Notes under the pieces: generated by a model | Told to the model about the DNA's origin: nothing | The model's input: only the letters and a program-made list of their open reading frames with translations | Database searches by the model: none | Position numbers and translations under genes: made by a program | Assembly: GCA_022509085.1 (NCBI GenBank) | Contig: JAFLTW010000001.1 | Coordinates: 124,001-188,000, forward strand | Source of the DNA: Muribaculaceae bacterium | GTDB lineage: Bacteria > Bacteroidota > Bacteroidia > Bacteroidales > Muribaculaceae | Direction: 5' to 3' | Length of the DNA stretch: 64,000 nucleotides | Part shown: positions 8,722-20,806 of the stretch, in pieces | Layout: each line of letters begins with the position of its first letter | Position numbering within the stretch: position 1 is the first letter of the stretch

Positions 8722-10079
8722 AAACCAAGACTGTTTTTTTCTGTAATAACTGCGGCCATGAGTCTCCCAAATGGCTCGGCAAATGTCCGGGCTGCGGGGA
8801 ATGGAACACGTTTGTTGAGGAAAAGGTGGCTACGGTAAAGGGGAGTGGCTCGAAGGCTCGTAGCCAGGAGAAGGCACGCCCCGTAAAGCTATCGGAAATT
8901 GAGCAGGGAGAGGAAACACGCATCATGATGCCAAGCTCCGAATTCAACAGGGTGCTGGGTGGCGGTCTCGTAGCCGGGAGCCTCACATTGCTCGGCGGCG
9001 AACCCGGGGTGGGGAAGTCCACACTCCTGCTTCAGAATATACTCTCCATGCGCAATAAGCGTATCCTCTATGTCTCCGGCGAGGAGAGCGCCCCGCAACT
9101 CAAGATGAGGGCTGACCGTCTCGGAAAGATCTCGGAAGACACCTTCATACTCTGTGAGACTGACCTTGACAATATATTCTCGCAGATCGAGAATGTGAAA
9201 CCGGATATCATCGTGATCGACTCAATCCAGACCGTCTCCAATCCGGCGCTTGAGAGCGCCGCCGGCAGCGTGAGCCAGGTACGCGAGTGTGCCGCTTCTC
9301 TTCTGCGGTATGCAAAGAGCCACAACACGCCCGTGATTCTCGTGGGCCATATCAATAAGGATGGTGCCATCGCAGGTCCTAAGGTGCTTGAACATATAGT
9401 AGACACCGTGCTGCAGTTTGAGGGCGACAGGCAATACCTTTTCAGAATTCTACGCAGCATTAAGAACCGCTTTGGTTCCACGTCCGAAATCGGCATTTAT
9501 GAAATGGTGCAGAAGGGATTGAAGGAGGTTACCAATCCCTCACAGATTCTCTTGTCAGACTCTTTTGTAGAAGACATGAGCGGGGTGGCTATCGGTGTCA
9601 CAACAGAAGGTGTACGTCCTTTCCTGGTTGAGATTCAGGCACTGGTGTCGAGCGCGGCCTATGGTACCCCCCAGCGCAGCGTCACCGGTTTTGATCCGCG
9701 ACGACTCAACATGTTGTTGGCCGTTCTGGAGAAAAGGGCCAAGTTCCGACTTGGCCAGAAGGATGTCTTCCTAAATATTGCCGGAGGACTGAAAATTACA
9801 GACCCGGCTATCGACCTTGCGGTGGTGGCGGCTGTAATGTCGAGTAATTTCGATATCGCCATACCCCGCGACACCGCCTTTATCGGTGAGGTGGGTCTTT
9901 CCGGTGAAATCCGCCCCGTATCCCGAATCGAAGGACGCATCTCGGAAGCTGCAAAGATGGGGATGAAACAGATCTTTATTCCTAAAGGCAATCTAAAGGG
10001 CGTCACCCTCAACTCGTCGGCAGAGATTTTTGAGGTGGCCCGTGTGGAGCAATGCTTTAAGAAAATGACCGGTCGATAA
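8718..10079 (+). CDS. radA: DNA repair protein RadA
   Basis: This 453-aa ATPase acts in recombination by driving branch migration of D-loops. It begins with a C4 zinc finger (C9, C12, C23, C26; FCNNCGHESPKWLGKCPGC). It then has a RecA-like core with Walker A GGEPGVGKST near residue 95, the RadA-specific KNRFG motif near 250, and a C-terminal Lon-protease-like domain (FIGEVGLSGEIRPV). All diagnostic elements are intact. It overlaps the upstream methyltransferase by 4 bases. Confidence 0.97.
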   Translation: MKTKTVFFCNNCGHESPKWLGKCPGCGEWNTFVEEKVATVKGSGSKARSQEKARPVKLSEIEQGEETRIMMPSSEFNRVLGGGLVAGSLTLLGGEPGVGKSTLLLQNILSMRNKRILYVSGEESAPQLKMRADRLGKISEDTFILCETDLDNIFSQIENVKPDIIVIDSIQTVSNPALESAAGSVSQVRECAASLLRYAKSHNTPVILVGHINKDGAIAGPKVLEHIVDTVLQFEGDRQYLFRILRSIKNRFGSTSEIGIYEMVQKGLKEVTNPSQILLSDSFVEDMSGVAIGVTTEGVRPFLVEIQALVSSAAYGTPQRSVTGFDPRRLNMLLAVLEKRAKFRLGQKDVFLNIAGGLKITDPAIDLAVVAAVMSSNFDIAIPRDTAFIGEVGLSGEIRPVSRIEGRISEAAKMGMKQIFIPKGNLKGVTLNSSAEIFEVARVEQCFKKMTGR

Positions 10080-10092
10080 TCTCGCCGGTCAT
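10065..10092. terminator. Hairpin spanning the radA stop codon
   Basis: The arms ATGACCGG (10065-10072) and CCGGTCAT (10085-10092) are perfect and enclose the radA stop codon. On the minus strand the hairpin is followed by TTTTC, so it may end transcription of the convergent dehydrogenase gene as well. The U-tract on the plus strand is poor. Confidence 0.5.
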
Positions 10093-10114
10093 CTCTTCAT
10101 TTCTCTACTCCCTG

Positions 10115-11068
10115 CTAAGGGTTCACCACGTTCTGGGGTGTCCCGGCGATATAGGCCCGGAGATTCTCCACCGATATATCCAGCAGGCGTTTGCGTGCCT
10201 CCTTCGACGCCCAAGAGATGTGTGGGGTGATTCGTATGTTTCGCGCCCTGAGCAGAGGGTTTCCAGGCGTGGGAGGTTCCTGACTGAGCACGTCAACTCC
10301 GGCTGCCGCTATCCGGCCCTCGTTGAGCGCAGCAGCGAGTGCTTCTTCATCTACGAGTGGCCCTCTGCCGGTATTTATTACTATACCGCTCGGTTTCATC
10401 ATTCCAAGTCGCTCGCTGTTTACAATATGACGGGTCTTGTCAGTAAGAGGGCAATGCAGGGTGACGATGTCGCTGGTGCGGAACAGTTCGTCCAATCCCA
10501 CTTTCTTTACTGGTTGGATGTCATTTTGCGGACGTGATGTGTAAGCAACCACTTCCATGTCGAATGCCATAGCAATGCGTGCTACCTGACTGCCTATGGC
10601 GCCGAATCCTATTATCCCGAGCCTTTTGCCGGCCAGTTCCGTGAGCGGACCGTCGGTGAAACTGAAGTCCTCGCACTCCTCCCATCTTCCTCTCTTCACC
10701 TCTGACGTATAATGTGCCACCGAATTCGTAATGTCCAGAATCAACGCAAAGACGTTCTGCGCCACGCTCATCGTGCTGTATGAGGGAACGTTGCATACTA
10801 TGATTCCTCTCTCCTTTGCCGACTCTATATCCACGATGTTATAGCCGGTGGCGAGCACTCCGATAAACCGCAGAGAGGGGAGTTGGGCCATCATTTCAGC
10901 CGTTATGGGTGTCTTGTTGGTAAACACGGCTTCCGAGTCTCTGCATCTCTCCACCACCATTTCCGCCGGTGTGCGGTCATATACCGTGAGGTAGCCGAGA
11001 GAGTCAAGCTCCTTCCATTCCAGATCACCGGGGTTGGCCGTAAAGCCGTCTAATATCGTAATCTTCAT
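10115..11068 (-). CDS. D-2-hydroxyacid dehydrogenase (NAD-dependent)
   Basis: This 317-aa enzyme is built like glycerate/hydroxypyruvate and D-lactate dehydrogenases. It has a Rossmann nucleotide-binding motif GIIGFGAIGSQVAR near residue 150, the catalytic Arg in NTGRGPLVDE, the Glu in VDVLSQEPP and the His in ITPHISWAS. It reduces 2-oxoacids to D-2-hydroxyacids or the reverse. The substrate cannot be decided from these motifs; hydroxypyruvate or glyoxylate is likely by similarity. It is convergent with radA and divergent from the FtsE-like gene. Confidence 0.93.
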   Translation of the reverse strand: MKITILDGFTANPGDLEWKELDSLGYLTVYDRTPAEMVVERCRDSEAVFTNKTPITAEMMAQLPSLRFIGVLATGYNIVDIESAKERGIIVCNVPSYSTMSVAQNVFALILDITNSVAHYTSEVKRGRWEECEDFSFTDGPLTELAGKRLGIIGFGAIGSQVARIAMAFDMEVVAYTSRPQNDIQPVKKVGLDELFRTSDIVTLHCPLTDKTRHIVNSERLGMMKPSGIVINTGRGPLVDEEALAAALNEGRIAAAGVDVLSQEPPTPGNPLLRARNIRITPHISWASKEARKRLLDISVENLRAYIAGTPQNVVNP

Positions 11069-11106
11069 GATTTTGCAGCTCTTTTGGTTGGTTCACTTTT
11101 CTATTT

Positions 11107-11139
11107 TTTGCAAATATACGAATTTTTGAGTAATTTTGC
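11107..11139. promoter_or_regulatory. Overlapping divergent promoters: dehydrogenase (minus) and FtsE-like gene (plus)
   Basis: On the plus strand, TTTG at 11107-11110 is followed after 20 bases by TAATTTTGC at 11131-11139. On the minus strand, TATATTTGC lies at 11118-11110, so it shares base 11110 with the plus-strand -33 element. No CAAA is present where the minus-strand -33 is expected. The outer span of the -7 boxes is 30 bases. Confidence 0.75.
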
Positions 11140-11170
11140 TCATAATATTCCAGTTATTGATAATCGTTTA

Positions 11171-11866
11171 ATGTCTGAAACAACCAGCCAACCCGCTTCC
11201 CCCCTCGTAGACTATGAGGGAGTGGAAATTGTAAGGGCAGACAAAATAGTGCTCCGCGACGTTTCGTTCAGTCTTGACGGCGGCACATTCCATTATCTGG
11301 TTGGCCGCGTAGGAAGCGGCAAGAGTTCCCTCCTTAAGTCAATTTATGGTGATGTCAGGATCGCACATGGCGAGAAGGCGGATGTGATGGGCTATAATCT
11401 TCTTAAACTGAAGAAGAAAGAGATACCCTTCCTGCGTCGTAAAATCGGCATCGTTTTTCAGGATTTCCAGCTCCTTACCGACCGCAGCGTTTACTCCAAC
11501 CTTAAGTTTGTTCTTAAGGCCACAGGCTGGAAAGACCGCCATGAGATCGACGACCGTATCCACGAGGTGCTCAAGGAAGTGGGTATGGAGCATAAGAGCT
11601 ACAAGCATCCCTACGAACTCTCGGGAGGCGAGCAGCAGCGTATAGTGATCGCTCGGGCGCTACTCAACCGTCCGGAACTGATAATAGCCGACGAACCCAC
11701 CGGTAATCTGGACCCCCAGACGGGATACTATATCATCACTCTGCTTCATGAGCTCGCCGACCACGGCCATTGTGTGCTCATGGCCACTCACAATATTCAG
11801 CTTGTGGAGGAGTTTCCCGCTCCTATTTTCCGTTGTGAAGACGGCCATCTGCATCGTGAGGGATAA
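11171..11866 (+). CDS. ftsE: FtsE-like ABC transporter ATP-binding protein
   Basis: This 231-aa ATPase has Walker [11 protein letters not shown]-loop VFQDFQLL, signature LSGGEQQR and Walker [14 protein letters not shown], the pattern of FtsE, LolD and MacB ATPases. With FtsX, FtsE controls periplasmic peptidoglycan hydrolases at division. No ftsX is adjacent, so assignment to FtsE rather than another EngA-LolD-type ATPase rests on overall similarity. The start is the ATG at 11171; a GTG at 11084 would lie upstream of the promoter boxes and is rejected. The N-terminal 15 residues ([15 protein letters not shown]) are a small extension. Confidence 0.82.
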   Translation: MSETTSQPASPLVDYEGVEIVRADKIVLRDVSFSLDGGTFHYLVGRVGSGKSSLLKSIYGDVRIAHGEKADVMGYNLLKLKKKEIPFLRRKIGIVFQDFQLLTDRSVYSNLKFVLKATGWKDRHEIDDRIHEVLKEVGMEHKSYKHPYELSGGEQQRIVIARALLNRPELIIADEPTGNLDPQTGYYIITLLHELADHGHCVLMATHNIQLVEEFPAPIFRCEDGHLHREG

Positions 11867-11937
11867 TTTTTGCACTTAACCAACTTTATTTTTGCATAAT
11901 CTGTTGCCGATTACTTTTTTATTTGATGAAAAGAAAG

Positions 11938-11946
11938 TAATTTTGC
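11938..11946 (+). promoter_or_regulatory. Probable -7 box for mutA
   Basis: TAATTTTGC matches the consensus, but the -33 position reads CTTT. A second match, TATTTTTGC, lies upstream at 11887-11895. I looked for a cobalamin riboswitch in this 146-base gap and saw none. Confidence 0.5.
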
Positions 11947-12012
11947 ACCATAATTCTAATACCCTGTTCCAATCAAGGACAATCAACACATTTTTAGCTA
12001 TAAATATCTGTA

Positions 12013-13881
12013 ATGGCAAAAGACAACAACAAACTGTTCGACATGTTTCCGCCCGTTTCCACAGAGGAGTGGATGGCGAAAATCAATGCCGACCTGAAAG
12101 GTGCTGACTTTGCAAAGAAGCTCGTTTGGCGCACCAACGAAGGCTTCAACGTGCAGCCCTTCTACCGCCGTGAAGACATCAAAGACCTTACGGCAATCGA
12201 CACCCTCCCGGGTGAATTCCCCTATCTCCGCGGCACTCGCGACAACAACGACTGGCTTATCCGCCAGGAAGTGATCGGCGAAAACGCCGAAGCGATGAAC
12301 CGCCATGCTCTCGAAATCCTCTCGAAGGGCGTGCAGGCTCTCGGCATCTCCCTCTTCGGAGACCTCGAGGCTGCCGACCTTAAGGTGATCCTCAAGGATG
12401 TCGACCTTAAGAAAGTGGAGGTCAATGTCTCGTCTTGCCCCCGTAAGGCCGTAGACGTTGCCAAGGTGCTCGTGGAATGCATCAACGCACAGAATGCCGC
12501 CGACGACTTCCGCGGCTCAATCGATTTCAACCCCTTCCGCGGTCTGCTCATCAAGGGGAAGAAGTTCCCGAAAGACATCAAGGAAACAGCCGTTGAACTC
12601 TATAATGTGGTTAAGCCCGTAAAGGCTCTCCGCTGCTTCCCGGTAGACTCCTATCTTCTCAACAACTGCGGAGCGTTCATATATCAGGAACTCGGCTACG
12701 CCCTAGCTTGGGGTGCCGAATGGATGACCCTCCTCACGGAGGCCGGCCTCAATCCCTGCGAGGTGGCTCTGCGCATCAAGTTCAATATGGGCATCGGCTC
12801 CAACTATTTTATGGAGATCGCGAAGTTCCGCGCCGCACGTATGCTCTGGGCAGAAATCGTCAAGGCTTACGGTGCAAATCCCGAAGGATGTGACTGCTGC
12901 AAGATGATGGTCCATGCGGTCACTTCCCGTTTCAACATGACTATCTACGACGCTCATGTCAACCTTCTCCGCTCCATGACGGAGTCCATGAGCGCCGCGC
13001 TCGCCGGAGTTGACTCAATCGAGACTCTTCCTTTCGACCTTACCTATAAGAAACCCGACGACTTCAGCGAACGTATCGCCCGCAACCAGCAGGTGCTCCT
13101 CCGCGACGAGAGCCATCTCGACAAGGTGGTCGATCCCGCAGGCGGCAGCTATTACGTGGAGGTACTTACGGCTTCTATCGCCGCACAGGCCTGGAAGCTC
13201 TTCAACGAGGTTGAAGACAACGGCGGATTCTACGCTCTGCTCAGCAAGGGCGACATCCAGGGCAAGGTGAACGAGAGTGGCGTGAAACGTCATGTCGACG
13301 TTGCACGCCGCAAGGAAATCCTCCTTGGCACCAACCAGTATCCCAATGTCAACGAGAAGGCTCTCGACAAGATCGAGCAGACCTCCTGCAGCTGCGGCTG
13401 CGCATGCACACAGGATGCTCCCGAAAACGGCGACGTGCAGTGGCTCAATTTCGACCGTGCCGCAAGCCAGTTTGAACAGCTTCGCCTCGACACTGAGAAG
13501 AGTGCACACCGTCCCAAGGTGTTCATGCTCACCATCGGCAACCTCGCAATGCGTCTGGCTCGCGCCCAGTTCTCCGGCAACTTCTTCGGCTGCGCCGGTT
13601 ATGAGATAATCGACAACATCGGCTTTGAGACGGTTGAGGAAGGCGTGAAGGCCGCTCTCGACAAGAAGGCCGACGTGGTGGTGCTCTGCTCGAGCGACGA
13701 CGAATATGCCCAGTATGCTCCCGAGGCTTTCAAGGCTCTCGACGGTAAGGCTCTCTTCGTGGTTGCCGGTGCTCCGGCCTGCATGGACGAGCTTAAGGCT
13801 CAGGGAATCGAAAACTTTATCCACGTTAAGGTGAATGTTCTCGACACCCTTATCGATTTCAATGCTAAACTTCTTAAATAA
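12013..13881 (+). CDS. mutA: Methylmalonyl-CoA mutase, small (beta) subunit
   Basis: This 622-aa subunit partners MutB in the B12-dependent interconversion of methylmalonyl-CoA and succinyl-CoA, used here mainly for the succinate-propionate route. It has the same TIM-barrel layout as MutB (for example [23 protein letters not shown]), but its C-terminal Rossmann domain lacks the DxHxxG cobalamin motif, as expected for the non-catalytic subunit. An odd feature is a cysteine cluster in the linker between the two domains: C459, C461, C463 and C465 in [10 protein letters not shown]. mutB follows 10 bases after the stop. Confidence 0.96.
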   Translation: MAKDNNKLFDMFPPVSTEEWMAKINADLKGADFAKKLVWRTNEGFNVQPFYRREDIKDLTAIDTLPGEFPYLRGTRDNNDWLIRQEVIGENAEAMNRHALEILSKGVQALGISLFGDLEAADLKVILKDVDLKKVEVNVSSCPRKAVDVAKVLVECINAQNAADDFRGSIDFNPFRGLLIKGKKFPKDIKETAVELYNVVKPVKALRCFPVDSYLLNNCGAFIYQELGYALAWGAEWMTLLTEAGLNPCEVALRIKFNMGIGSNYFMEIAKFRAARMLWAEIVKAYGANPEGCDCCKMMVHAVTSRFNMTIYDAHVNLLRSMTESMSAALAGVDSIETLPFDLTYKKPDDFSERIARNQQVLLRDESHLDKVVDPAGGSYYVEVLTASIAAQAWKLFNEVEDNGGFYALLSKGDIQGKVNESGVKRHVDVARRKEILLGTNQYPNVNEKALDKIEQTSCSCGCACTQDAPENGDVQWLNFDRAASQFEQLRLDTEKSAHRPKVFMLTIGNLAMRLARAQFSGNFFGCAGYEIIDNIGFETVEEGVKAALDKKADVVVLCSSDDEYAQYAPEAFKALDGKALFVVAGAPACMDELKAQGIENFIHVKVNVLDTLIDFNAKLLK

Positions 13882-13891
13882 TCCCTTGGAA

Positions 13892-16027
13892 ATGAGACCT
13901 GATTTTAAATCTATTGACATCACGAAGATAGCGTCTCCCGCAGCCCACGCAACGGCTCCTAAGGGAGAAGAATGGCTCACGGCTGAACTCATTCCCGTGA
14001 AGCCCGTATATACAAAGGAAGACCTTGAAGGGCTTGAGCATCTCGACTACGCAGCCGGTCTGCCTCCCTTCCTGCGCGGTCCCTACAGCGGCATGTATCC
14101 CATGCGCCCCTGGACCATCCGCCAGTATGCCGGTTTCTCCACGGCAGCCGAATCCAATGCCTTCTATCGCCGTAACCTCGCTTCCGGCCAGAAGGGTCTC
14201 TCGGTTGCTTTCGACCTTCCCACCCACCGCGGCTATGATGCCGACCATGAGAGGGTAGTGGGCGACGTCGGTAAGGCCGGTGTATCCATCTGCTCGCTCG
14301 AAGACATGAAAGTGCTCTTCGACGGTATACCCCTCAACAAGATGTCCGTGTCGATGACCATGAACGGCGCCGTACTTCCCGTTCTCGCATTCTACATCAA
14401 TGCCGGACTCGAACAGGGGGCAAGTCTAGAGGAGATGGCCGGTACGATCCAGAACGATATCCTTAAGGAGTTCATGGTGCGCAACACCTATATCTATCCG
14501 CCCGCATTCTCGATGAAGATCATCGCCGATATCTTCGAATACACCTCGAAGAATATGCCGAAGTTCAACTCTATCTCCATCTCCGGCTATCATATGCAGG
14601 AAGCCGGTGCTACGGCAGATATCGAACTCGCCTATACTCTCTGCGACGGTCTGGAATATCTCCGCGCCGGTGTAAACGCCGGTATGGATATCGACTCCTT
14701 CGCTCCGCGTCTCTCTTTCTTCTGGGGCATCTCCATGAATTATTTCATGGAAATCGCCAAGATGAGGGCAGCACGTATGCTCTGGGCCCGCATCGTGAAG
14801 CAGTTTAACCCCAAGAACCCGAAGTCGCTTGCTCTCCGTACCCACTGTCAGACTTCAGGCTGGAGCCTTACGGAGCAGGATCCCTTCAACAATGTTGGTC
14901 GCACCTGCGTGGAGGCTATGGGCGCCGTGCTCGGCCACACCCAGTCGCTCCACACCAATGCTCTCGACGAGGCTATCGCCCTTCCTACCGATTTTTCCGC
15001 ACGTATCGCGCGTAACACGCAGATCTATATCCAGGAGGAGACCTATGTCACCAAGCAGGTTGACCCCTGGGCAGGCTCCTACTATGTTGAGGCTCTCACC
15101 AACGAGATCGCTGAGAAAGCGTGGGCCCTTATCCAGGAAATCGAGGAACTCGGCGGTATGGCCAAGGCTATCGAGACCGGGCTGCCCAAGATGCGTATCG
15201 AGGAGGCTGCTGCCCGCACTCAGGCCCGCATCGACTCCGGCAAGCAGACCATCGTGGGTATCAATAAGTATAAACTCGACCATGAAGATCCTATCGATAT
15301 CCTCGAGGTGGACAACACTGAGGTGCGTAAGGAACAGATCGCTCGCCTTGAGAAGCTCAAGGAGGGTCGCGATGAGGAAGCCGTACAGAAGGCTCTCGCC
15401 GACATCACGGCTGCAGTGAAGGATCCCTCGAAGGGCAACCTTCTCGAGCTCGCTGTCAAGGCTGCCGGTCTGCGCGCGTCGCTCGGTGAGATCTCCGACG
15501 CCTGCGAGGCTGTGGTTGGTCGCTACAAAGCTGTAATCAAAACTATTTCAGGTGTGTATTCCAACGAAGAAAAGGGTGATCCCGAATTTGAGGAAGCCCG
15601 CAGGGTAGTGGCTGAGTTCGCCAAGAAAGAAGGTCGCCAGCCCCGTATTATGGTGGCCAAGATGGGTCAGGACGGTCACGACCGTGGCGCTAAAGTAGTG
15701 GCTACAGGCTATGCCGACTGCGGCTACGATGTGGATATGGGTCCTCTCTTCCAGACTCCGGCCGAAGCAGCCCGTCAGGCTGTGGAAAACGATGTCCATA
15801 TCCTCGGCGTGAGCTCGCTGGCCGCTGGCCATAAGACCCTCGTTCCCCAGGTGATCGAGGAACTCAAGAAACTCGGTCGTGAGGACATCATGGTGGTTGC
15901 AGGTGGCGTTATCCCTGCCCAGGACTACGACTTCCTCTACAAGGCCGGTGTGGCTGCCATCTTCGGCCCCGGCACACCCATCTCTCGCAGCGCCATCGAG
16001 ATGATCAAGCTTCTTGAAGCCGAATAA
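13892..16027 (+). CDS. mutB: Methylmalonyl-CoA mutase, large (catalytic, alpha) subunit
   Basis: This 711-aa catalytic subunit has a substrate-binding TIM barrel (about 60-400; [33 protein letters not shown]) and a C-terminal B12-binding domain. The cobalt axial ligand is H596 in GQDGHDRG, so base-off/His-on cobalamin binding is intact. The start is the ATG at 13892 ([10 protein letters not shown]). Longer in-frame starts would overlap mutA by up to 47 bases and add residues without family support. It forms an operon with mutA and is followed by a clear terminator. Confidence 0.97.
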   Translation: MRPDFKSIDITKIASPAAHATAPKGEEWLTAELIPVKPVYTKEDLEGLEHLDYAAGLPPFLRGPYSGMYPMRPWTIRQYAGFSTAAESNAFYRRNLASGQKGLSVAFDLPTHRGYDADHERVVGDVGKAGVSICSLEDMKVLFDGIPLNKMSVSMTMNGAVLPVLAFYINAGLEQGASLEEMAGTIQNDILKEFMVRNTYIYPPAFSMKIIADIFEYTSKNMPKFNSISISGYHMQEAGATADIELAYTLCDGLEYLRAGVNAGMDIDSFAPRLSFFWGISMNYFMEIAKMRAARMLWARIVKQFNPKNPKSLALRTHCQTSGWSLTEQDPFNNVGRTCVEAMGAVLGHTQSLHTNALDEAIALPTDFSARIARNTQIYIQEETYVTKQVDPWAGSYYVEALTNEIAEKAWALIQEIEELGGMAKAIETGLPKMRIEEAAARTQARIDSGKQTIVGINKYKLDHEDPIDILEVDNTEVRKEQIARLEKLKEGRDEEAVQKALADITAAVKDPSKGNLLELAVKAAGLRASLGEISDACEAVVGRYKAVIKTISGVYSNEEKGDPEFEEARRVVAEFAKKEGRQPRIMVAKMGQDGHDRGAKVVATGYADCGYDVDMGPLFQTPAEAARQAVENDVHILGVSSLAAGHKTLVPQVIEELKKLGREDIMVVAGGVIPAQDYDFLYKAGVAAIFGPGTPISRSAIEMIKLLEAE

Positions 16028-16084
16028 TTTTCCACTGAATTAGAAACCGAAGTCTTTAATACTTCAAATTACACAATCAATGGA

Positions 16085-16117
16085 AGCGGTCGCAGGTATC
16101 TGCGGCCGCTTTTTTTG
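16085..16117 (+). terminator. Rho-independent terminator of mutAB
   Basis: The arms 16085-16095 and 16100-16110 form an 11-bp GC-rich stem with one G-T pair and a 4-base loop, followed by a run of T's to 16116. The T-run also supplies the TTTG -33 element of the panC promoter. Confidence 0.9.
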
Positions 16118-16146
16118 CTTATTTTGTTGGATTTTACTAATTTTGC
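16114..16146 (+). promoter_or_regulatory. panC-panD-ffh promoter
   Basis: TTTG at 16114-16117 is followed after 20 bases by TAATTTTGC at 16138-16146, a full consensus match. The panC ATG lies 24 bases further on. Confidence 0.8.
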
Positions 16147-16170
16147 ATCAAAATATCGATATTTTTAAAA

Positions 16171-17034
16171 ATGCAGATTATAGAATCCGTAAGTGAACTC
16201 CTCACTTACGTGGAAAATGGGAAACAGAAGGGACTAAAGTCCGGTCTGGTCCCCACGATGGGTGCCCTTCATGAAGGCCACCTTTCTCTGGTGAGGCAAA
16301 GCGTCAAAGACAACGATGTCACCATCGTGAGCCTTTTCGTCAACCCCGTCCAGTTTAACAACCCAAAAGACCTTGAGACCTATCCCCGACAGCCGGAACA
16401 GGACTTCAAGCTCCTGGCCCGAGAAGGGGTCGACGTTGTCTTCGCTCCCGTTGAGTCGGAGATATATCCCGAAGGCTTCGACCGCAACCGTAAGTTCAAC
16501 CTGGGGAAGGTGGCTGAAGTAATGGAGGGTAAACACCGTCCGGGTCATTTCCAGGGTGTGGCGCTTGTCGTAAACAGGCTCTTCCAGCTCTGCCGCCCCA
16601 CGCGTGCCTATTTCGGACTAAAGGATTTCCAACAGATTGCAGTGATCCGCGAGATGCTTCGCTATGAAGACCTCGATGTGGAAATCGTTCCTTGTCCTAT
16701 TGTTCGCGAGGAGAGCGGTCTGGCGCTTTCAAGCCGCAATATGCTCCTATCTCCGGCTCAAAGGAGGGAGGCCGCAGCCATTCATGCCGTTCTTAAGGAA
16801 AGCGTTGACTTTGCAAAGTCACATTCCGTGGAGGAAACACGCCGGTTTGTCGTGGAAAGGCTGGACGCCAAAGATGATTTTAAAGTGGAATATTTCGAGA
16901 TTGTCGATGGCCTGACTCTGCTCCCGGTTGAGGAGTGGACGGAGGCCGCGCTCATAGTGGGATGTATCACCGTGTATGTAGGCAATGTGCGCCTTATCGA
17001 CAATATCCAATATAAGCAATTGAAAGCCAATTGA
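16171..17034 (+). CDS. panC: Pantoate--beta-alanine ligase (pantothenate synthetase)
   Basis: This 287-aa class I ligase joins D-pantoate and beta-alanine using ATP to make pantothenate, the CoA precursor. It shows the nucleotide-binding [31 protein letters not shown], the HRPGHFQGV substrate loop, FGLKDFQQ and SSRNMLLS near the C-terminal domain. Length is typical. It is the first gene of panC-panD-ffh; panD starts 1 base after its stop and supplies the beta-alanine. Confidence 0.97.
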   Translation: MQIIESVSELLTYVENGKQKGLKSGLVPTMGALHEGHLSLVRQSVKDNDVTIVSLFVNPVQFNNPKDLETYPRQPEQDFKLLAREGVDVVFAPVESEIYPEGFDRNRKFNLGKVAEVMEGKHRPGHFQGVALVVNRLFQLCRPTRAYFGLKDFQQIAVIREMLRYEDLDVEIVPCPIVREESGLALSSRNMLLSPAQRREAAAIHAVLKESVDFAKSHSVEETRRFVVERLDAKDDFKVEYFEIVDGLTLLPVEEWTEAALIVGCITVYVGNVRLIDNIQYKQLKAN

Positions 17035-17035
17035 A

Positions 17036-17386
17036 ATGACAATTGAAATGTTGCAGGCCAAGATCCACCGTGTCACGGTGACTGAGGCCAACCTCAACTA
17101 TATCGGCAGCATCACGATCGACTCCCTTCTATTGGAGGCTGCCGGTATCCTCCCCGGTCAACGGGTCAACATCGTCAACAACAACAACGGCGAACGCTTC
17201 GACACTTACGTGATTGAAGGTGCTCCCGGCAGCGGCACCATCTGCCTTAACGGGGCTGCCGCTCGTAAAGCACTTCCGGGAGATATCGTCATCATCCTGG
17301 CTTATGCCAACATGACGCCCGAAGAAGCACGTACTTTCAAACCTAAAATTATTTTCCCCGACACAGCCACTAATAAACTCAAATAA
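17036..17386 (+). CDS. panD: Aspartate 1-decarboxylase (pyruvoyl-dependent)
   Basis: This 116-aa proenzyme decarboxylates L-aspartate to beta-alanine. It self-cleaves at Gly24-Ser25 (YIGS) to form the pyruvoyl cofactor on Ser25; the alignment [13 protein letters not shown] with the classical MIRTMLQGKLHRV start supports the ATG at 17036 rather than 17048. The catalytic region around NGAAAR is also present. The gene starts 1 base after panC and its stop overlaps the ffh ATG (TAATG). Product and neighbour feed the same pathway. Confidence 0.97.
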   Translation: MTIEMLQAKIHRVTVTEANLNYIGSITIDSLLLEAAGILPGQRVNIVNNNNGERFDTYVIEGAPGSGTICLNGAAARKALPGDIVIILAYANMTPEEARTFKPKIIFPDTATNKLK

Positions 17387-18714
17387 TGTTTCAAAGTTTA
17401 TCAGAAAGACTGGAACGTTCCTTCAAGATTCTGAAGGGCGAAGGTCGCATATCCGAAATCAATATCGCCGAAACCCTGAAGGATGTCCGGAAGGCCCTGA
17501 TGGATGCCGACGTCAACTATAAGGTAGCAAAGACTTTTACCGACACCGTTAAGCAGAAGGCACTTGGCCAGAATGTGATCAATGCCCTCAAACCGAGGGA
17601 ACTGATGGTGAAGATTGTCCACGACGAGCTCGCAGCCCTCATGGGTGGCGACGAGGCGCCGCTCAACCTTACAGGTAATCCTACCGTAATCCTGATGGCC
17701 GGACTTAACGGCGCAGGTAAGACCACCTTCAGCGGCAAACTGGCCAAGAAGCTGAAGTCGGCCAAGGGGAAACGGCCCCTTCTCGTGGCTGCCGACGTTC
17801 ACCGCCCCGCCGCTATGGAACAGCTCCGCATACTGGGCGACAGCATCAATGTGCCCGTATATATGGAAGAGGGTAGCAAGGATGCCGTGGCAGTTTCCGT
17901 CAACGGTATCCGGCATGCCAAGGAAAACCATAACGACCTGGTGATTGTCGATACTGCCGGACGTCTGGCTGTCGACGAGGAACTCATGCAGGAGATCGAG
18001 GCCATCAAGAAGGCCGTTAACCCGCAGGAAATCCTCTTCGTTGTAGACGCCATGACAGGTCAGGATGCCGTCAACACGGCGAAGACCTTCAACGACCGTC
18101 TTGATTTCGACGGCGTGGTGCTCACCAAACTCGACGGCGACACTCGCGGTGGTGCGGCGCTCTCCATCCGCTCGGTCGTCAACAAACCCATCAAGTATAT
18201 CGGTTCCGGCGAAAAACTCGAGGATATCCAGGAATTCAACCCCGAAGGTATGGCAAGCCGTATCCTCGGTATGGGCGACATCGTGGAACTCGCAAAGCGC
18301 GCCCAGGAAATCTACGACCAGAAGGAGGCCGAGAAACTTGAGGAAAAACTACGTAAGAATAAGTTTGACTTCGAGGATTTCTACAAGCAGATACAGCAGA
18401 TCAAGAAGATGGGTAACCTTAAGGATGTGGCGTCCATGATTCCCGGCGTTGGGAAGGCAATAAAGGATATCGATATCGACGATAATGCCTTTAAGAGCAT
18501 CGAGGCCATAATCAACTCCATGACTCCTTACGAGCGTCATCATCCTGCCGAGATCAAGGGCACTCGGAGGCAGAGAATAGCAAACGGTGCCGGCGTGAAG
18601 CTTCAGGATGTAGTGAACCTCCTGAAGCAGTTTGAGCAGATGAGGAAGATGATGCAGTCTGTCTCAAAGATGAAAAACCCCATGGCGATGATGCGCAACA
18701 TGAGAGGCCGCTGA
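17386..18714 (+). CDS. ffh: Signal recognition particle protein Ffh
   Basis: This 442-aa GTPase binds signal peptides and SRP RNA to deliver nascent membrane proteins to FtsY. It has the N domain (1-90), the G domain with G1 GLNGAGKTT near 105, DVHRPAAMEQL, DTAGRL and TKLDGDTRGG, and a Met-rich C-terminal M domain ending KMKNPMAMMRNMRGR. The ATG overlaps the panD stop by one base, so it is co-translated with the pantothenate genes. That grouping has no obvious functional logic. Confidence 0.98.
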   Translation: MFQSLSERLERSFKILKGEGRISEINIAETLKDVRKALMDADVNYKVAKTFTDTVKQKALGQNVINALKPRELMVKIVHDELAALMGGDEAPLNLTGNPTVILMAGLNGAGKTTFSGKLAKKLKSAKGKRPLLVAADVHRPAAMEQLRILGDSINVPVYMEEGSKDAVAVSVNGIRHAKENHNDLVIVDTAGRLAVDEELMQEIEAIKKAVNPQEILFVVDAMTGQDAVNTAKTFNDRLDFDGVVLTKLDGDTRGGAALSIRSVVNKPIKYIGSGEKLEDIQEFNPEGMASRILGMGDIVELAKRAQEIYDQKEAEKLEEKLRKNKFDFEDFYKQIQQIKKMGNLKDVASMIPGVGKAIKDIDIDDNAFKSIEAIINSMTPYERHHPAEIKGTRRQRIANGAGVKLQDVVNLLKQFEQMRKMMQSVSKMKNPMAMMRNMRGR

Positions 18715-18772
18715 TCCTATTATCAATTATTAGCTCATTAGATATTAGATATAAAACATCTATAATAAAACA

Positions 18773-18805
18773 AAAATCCCTGATCCATAAGGAAACAGGG
18801 ATTTT
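18773..18805. terminator. Bidirectional terminator between ffh and groL
   Basis: Arms AAAATCCCTG (18773-18782) and CAGGGATTTT (18796-18805) are perfect, and the inner TCC/GGA can extend the stem. Flanking A and T runs suit termination on both strands between convergent genes. Confidence 0.85.
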
Positions 18806-18834
18806 CACTATATAGCTTTGCGCTGTGGAGTCTG

Positions 18835-20478
<1,644 letters not shown>

Positions 20479-20533
20479 TTATCAAAGTATTAAACCTTTT
20501 TGCCAATAATAAAAGTCGGCTTTGCCAATATTA

Positions 20534-20806
20534 TTAAACCAGTTTAGCCAATACGTCGCTCTGACGCATCATGAGATATTTTTTCCCGTCGAGTTCGAAT
20601 TCAGAACCGGCATACTTTCCGAAGAGCACTACGTCGCCAGGCTTCAGGGTCATCTCTTCATCTTTCGTGCCGCTCCCAACGGCCAATACCGTACCACGGA
20701 GGGGTTTCTCTTTGGCTGAGTCGGGTATGATGATACCGCTTGCCGTTACTTCTTCAGCTGCCGTCGGCTCTATCAGAACCCGGTCGGATAAAGGCTGGAT
20801 GTTCAT
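20534..20806 (-). CDS. groS: Co-chaperonin GroES (10 kDa)
   Basis: This 90-aa lid protein begins [14 protein letters not shown]. It has the mobile loop ([15 protein letters not shown]) that docks onto GroEL and the conserved [13 protein letters not shown]. Length is normal. It is the first gene of groS-groL. The upstream 116 bases before the amylase stop are AT-rich, with no clean -33/-7 pair that I can point to. Confidence 0.98.
   Translation of the reverse strand: MNIQPLSDRVLIEPTAAEEVTASGIIIPDSAKEKPLRGTVLAVGSGTKDEEMTLKPGDVVLFGKYAGSEFELDGKKYLMMRQSDVLAKLV

Noticed and set aside
11867..12012. Possible cobalamin riboswitch ahead of the B12-dependent mutase genes
   Set aside because: The 146-base gap has no conserved B12-box or suitable fold that I can see; it holds only promoter-like boxes.
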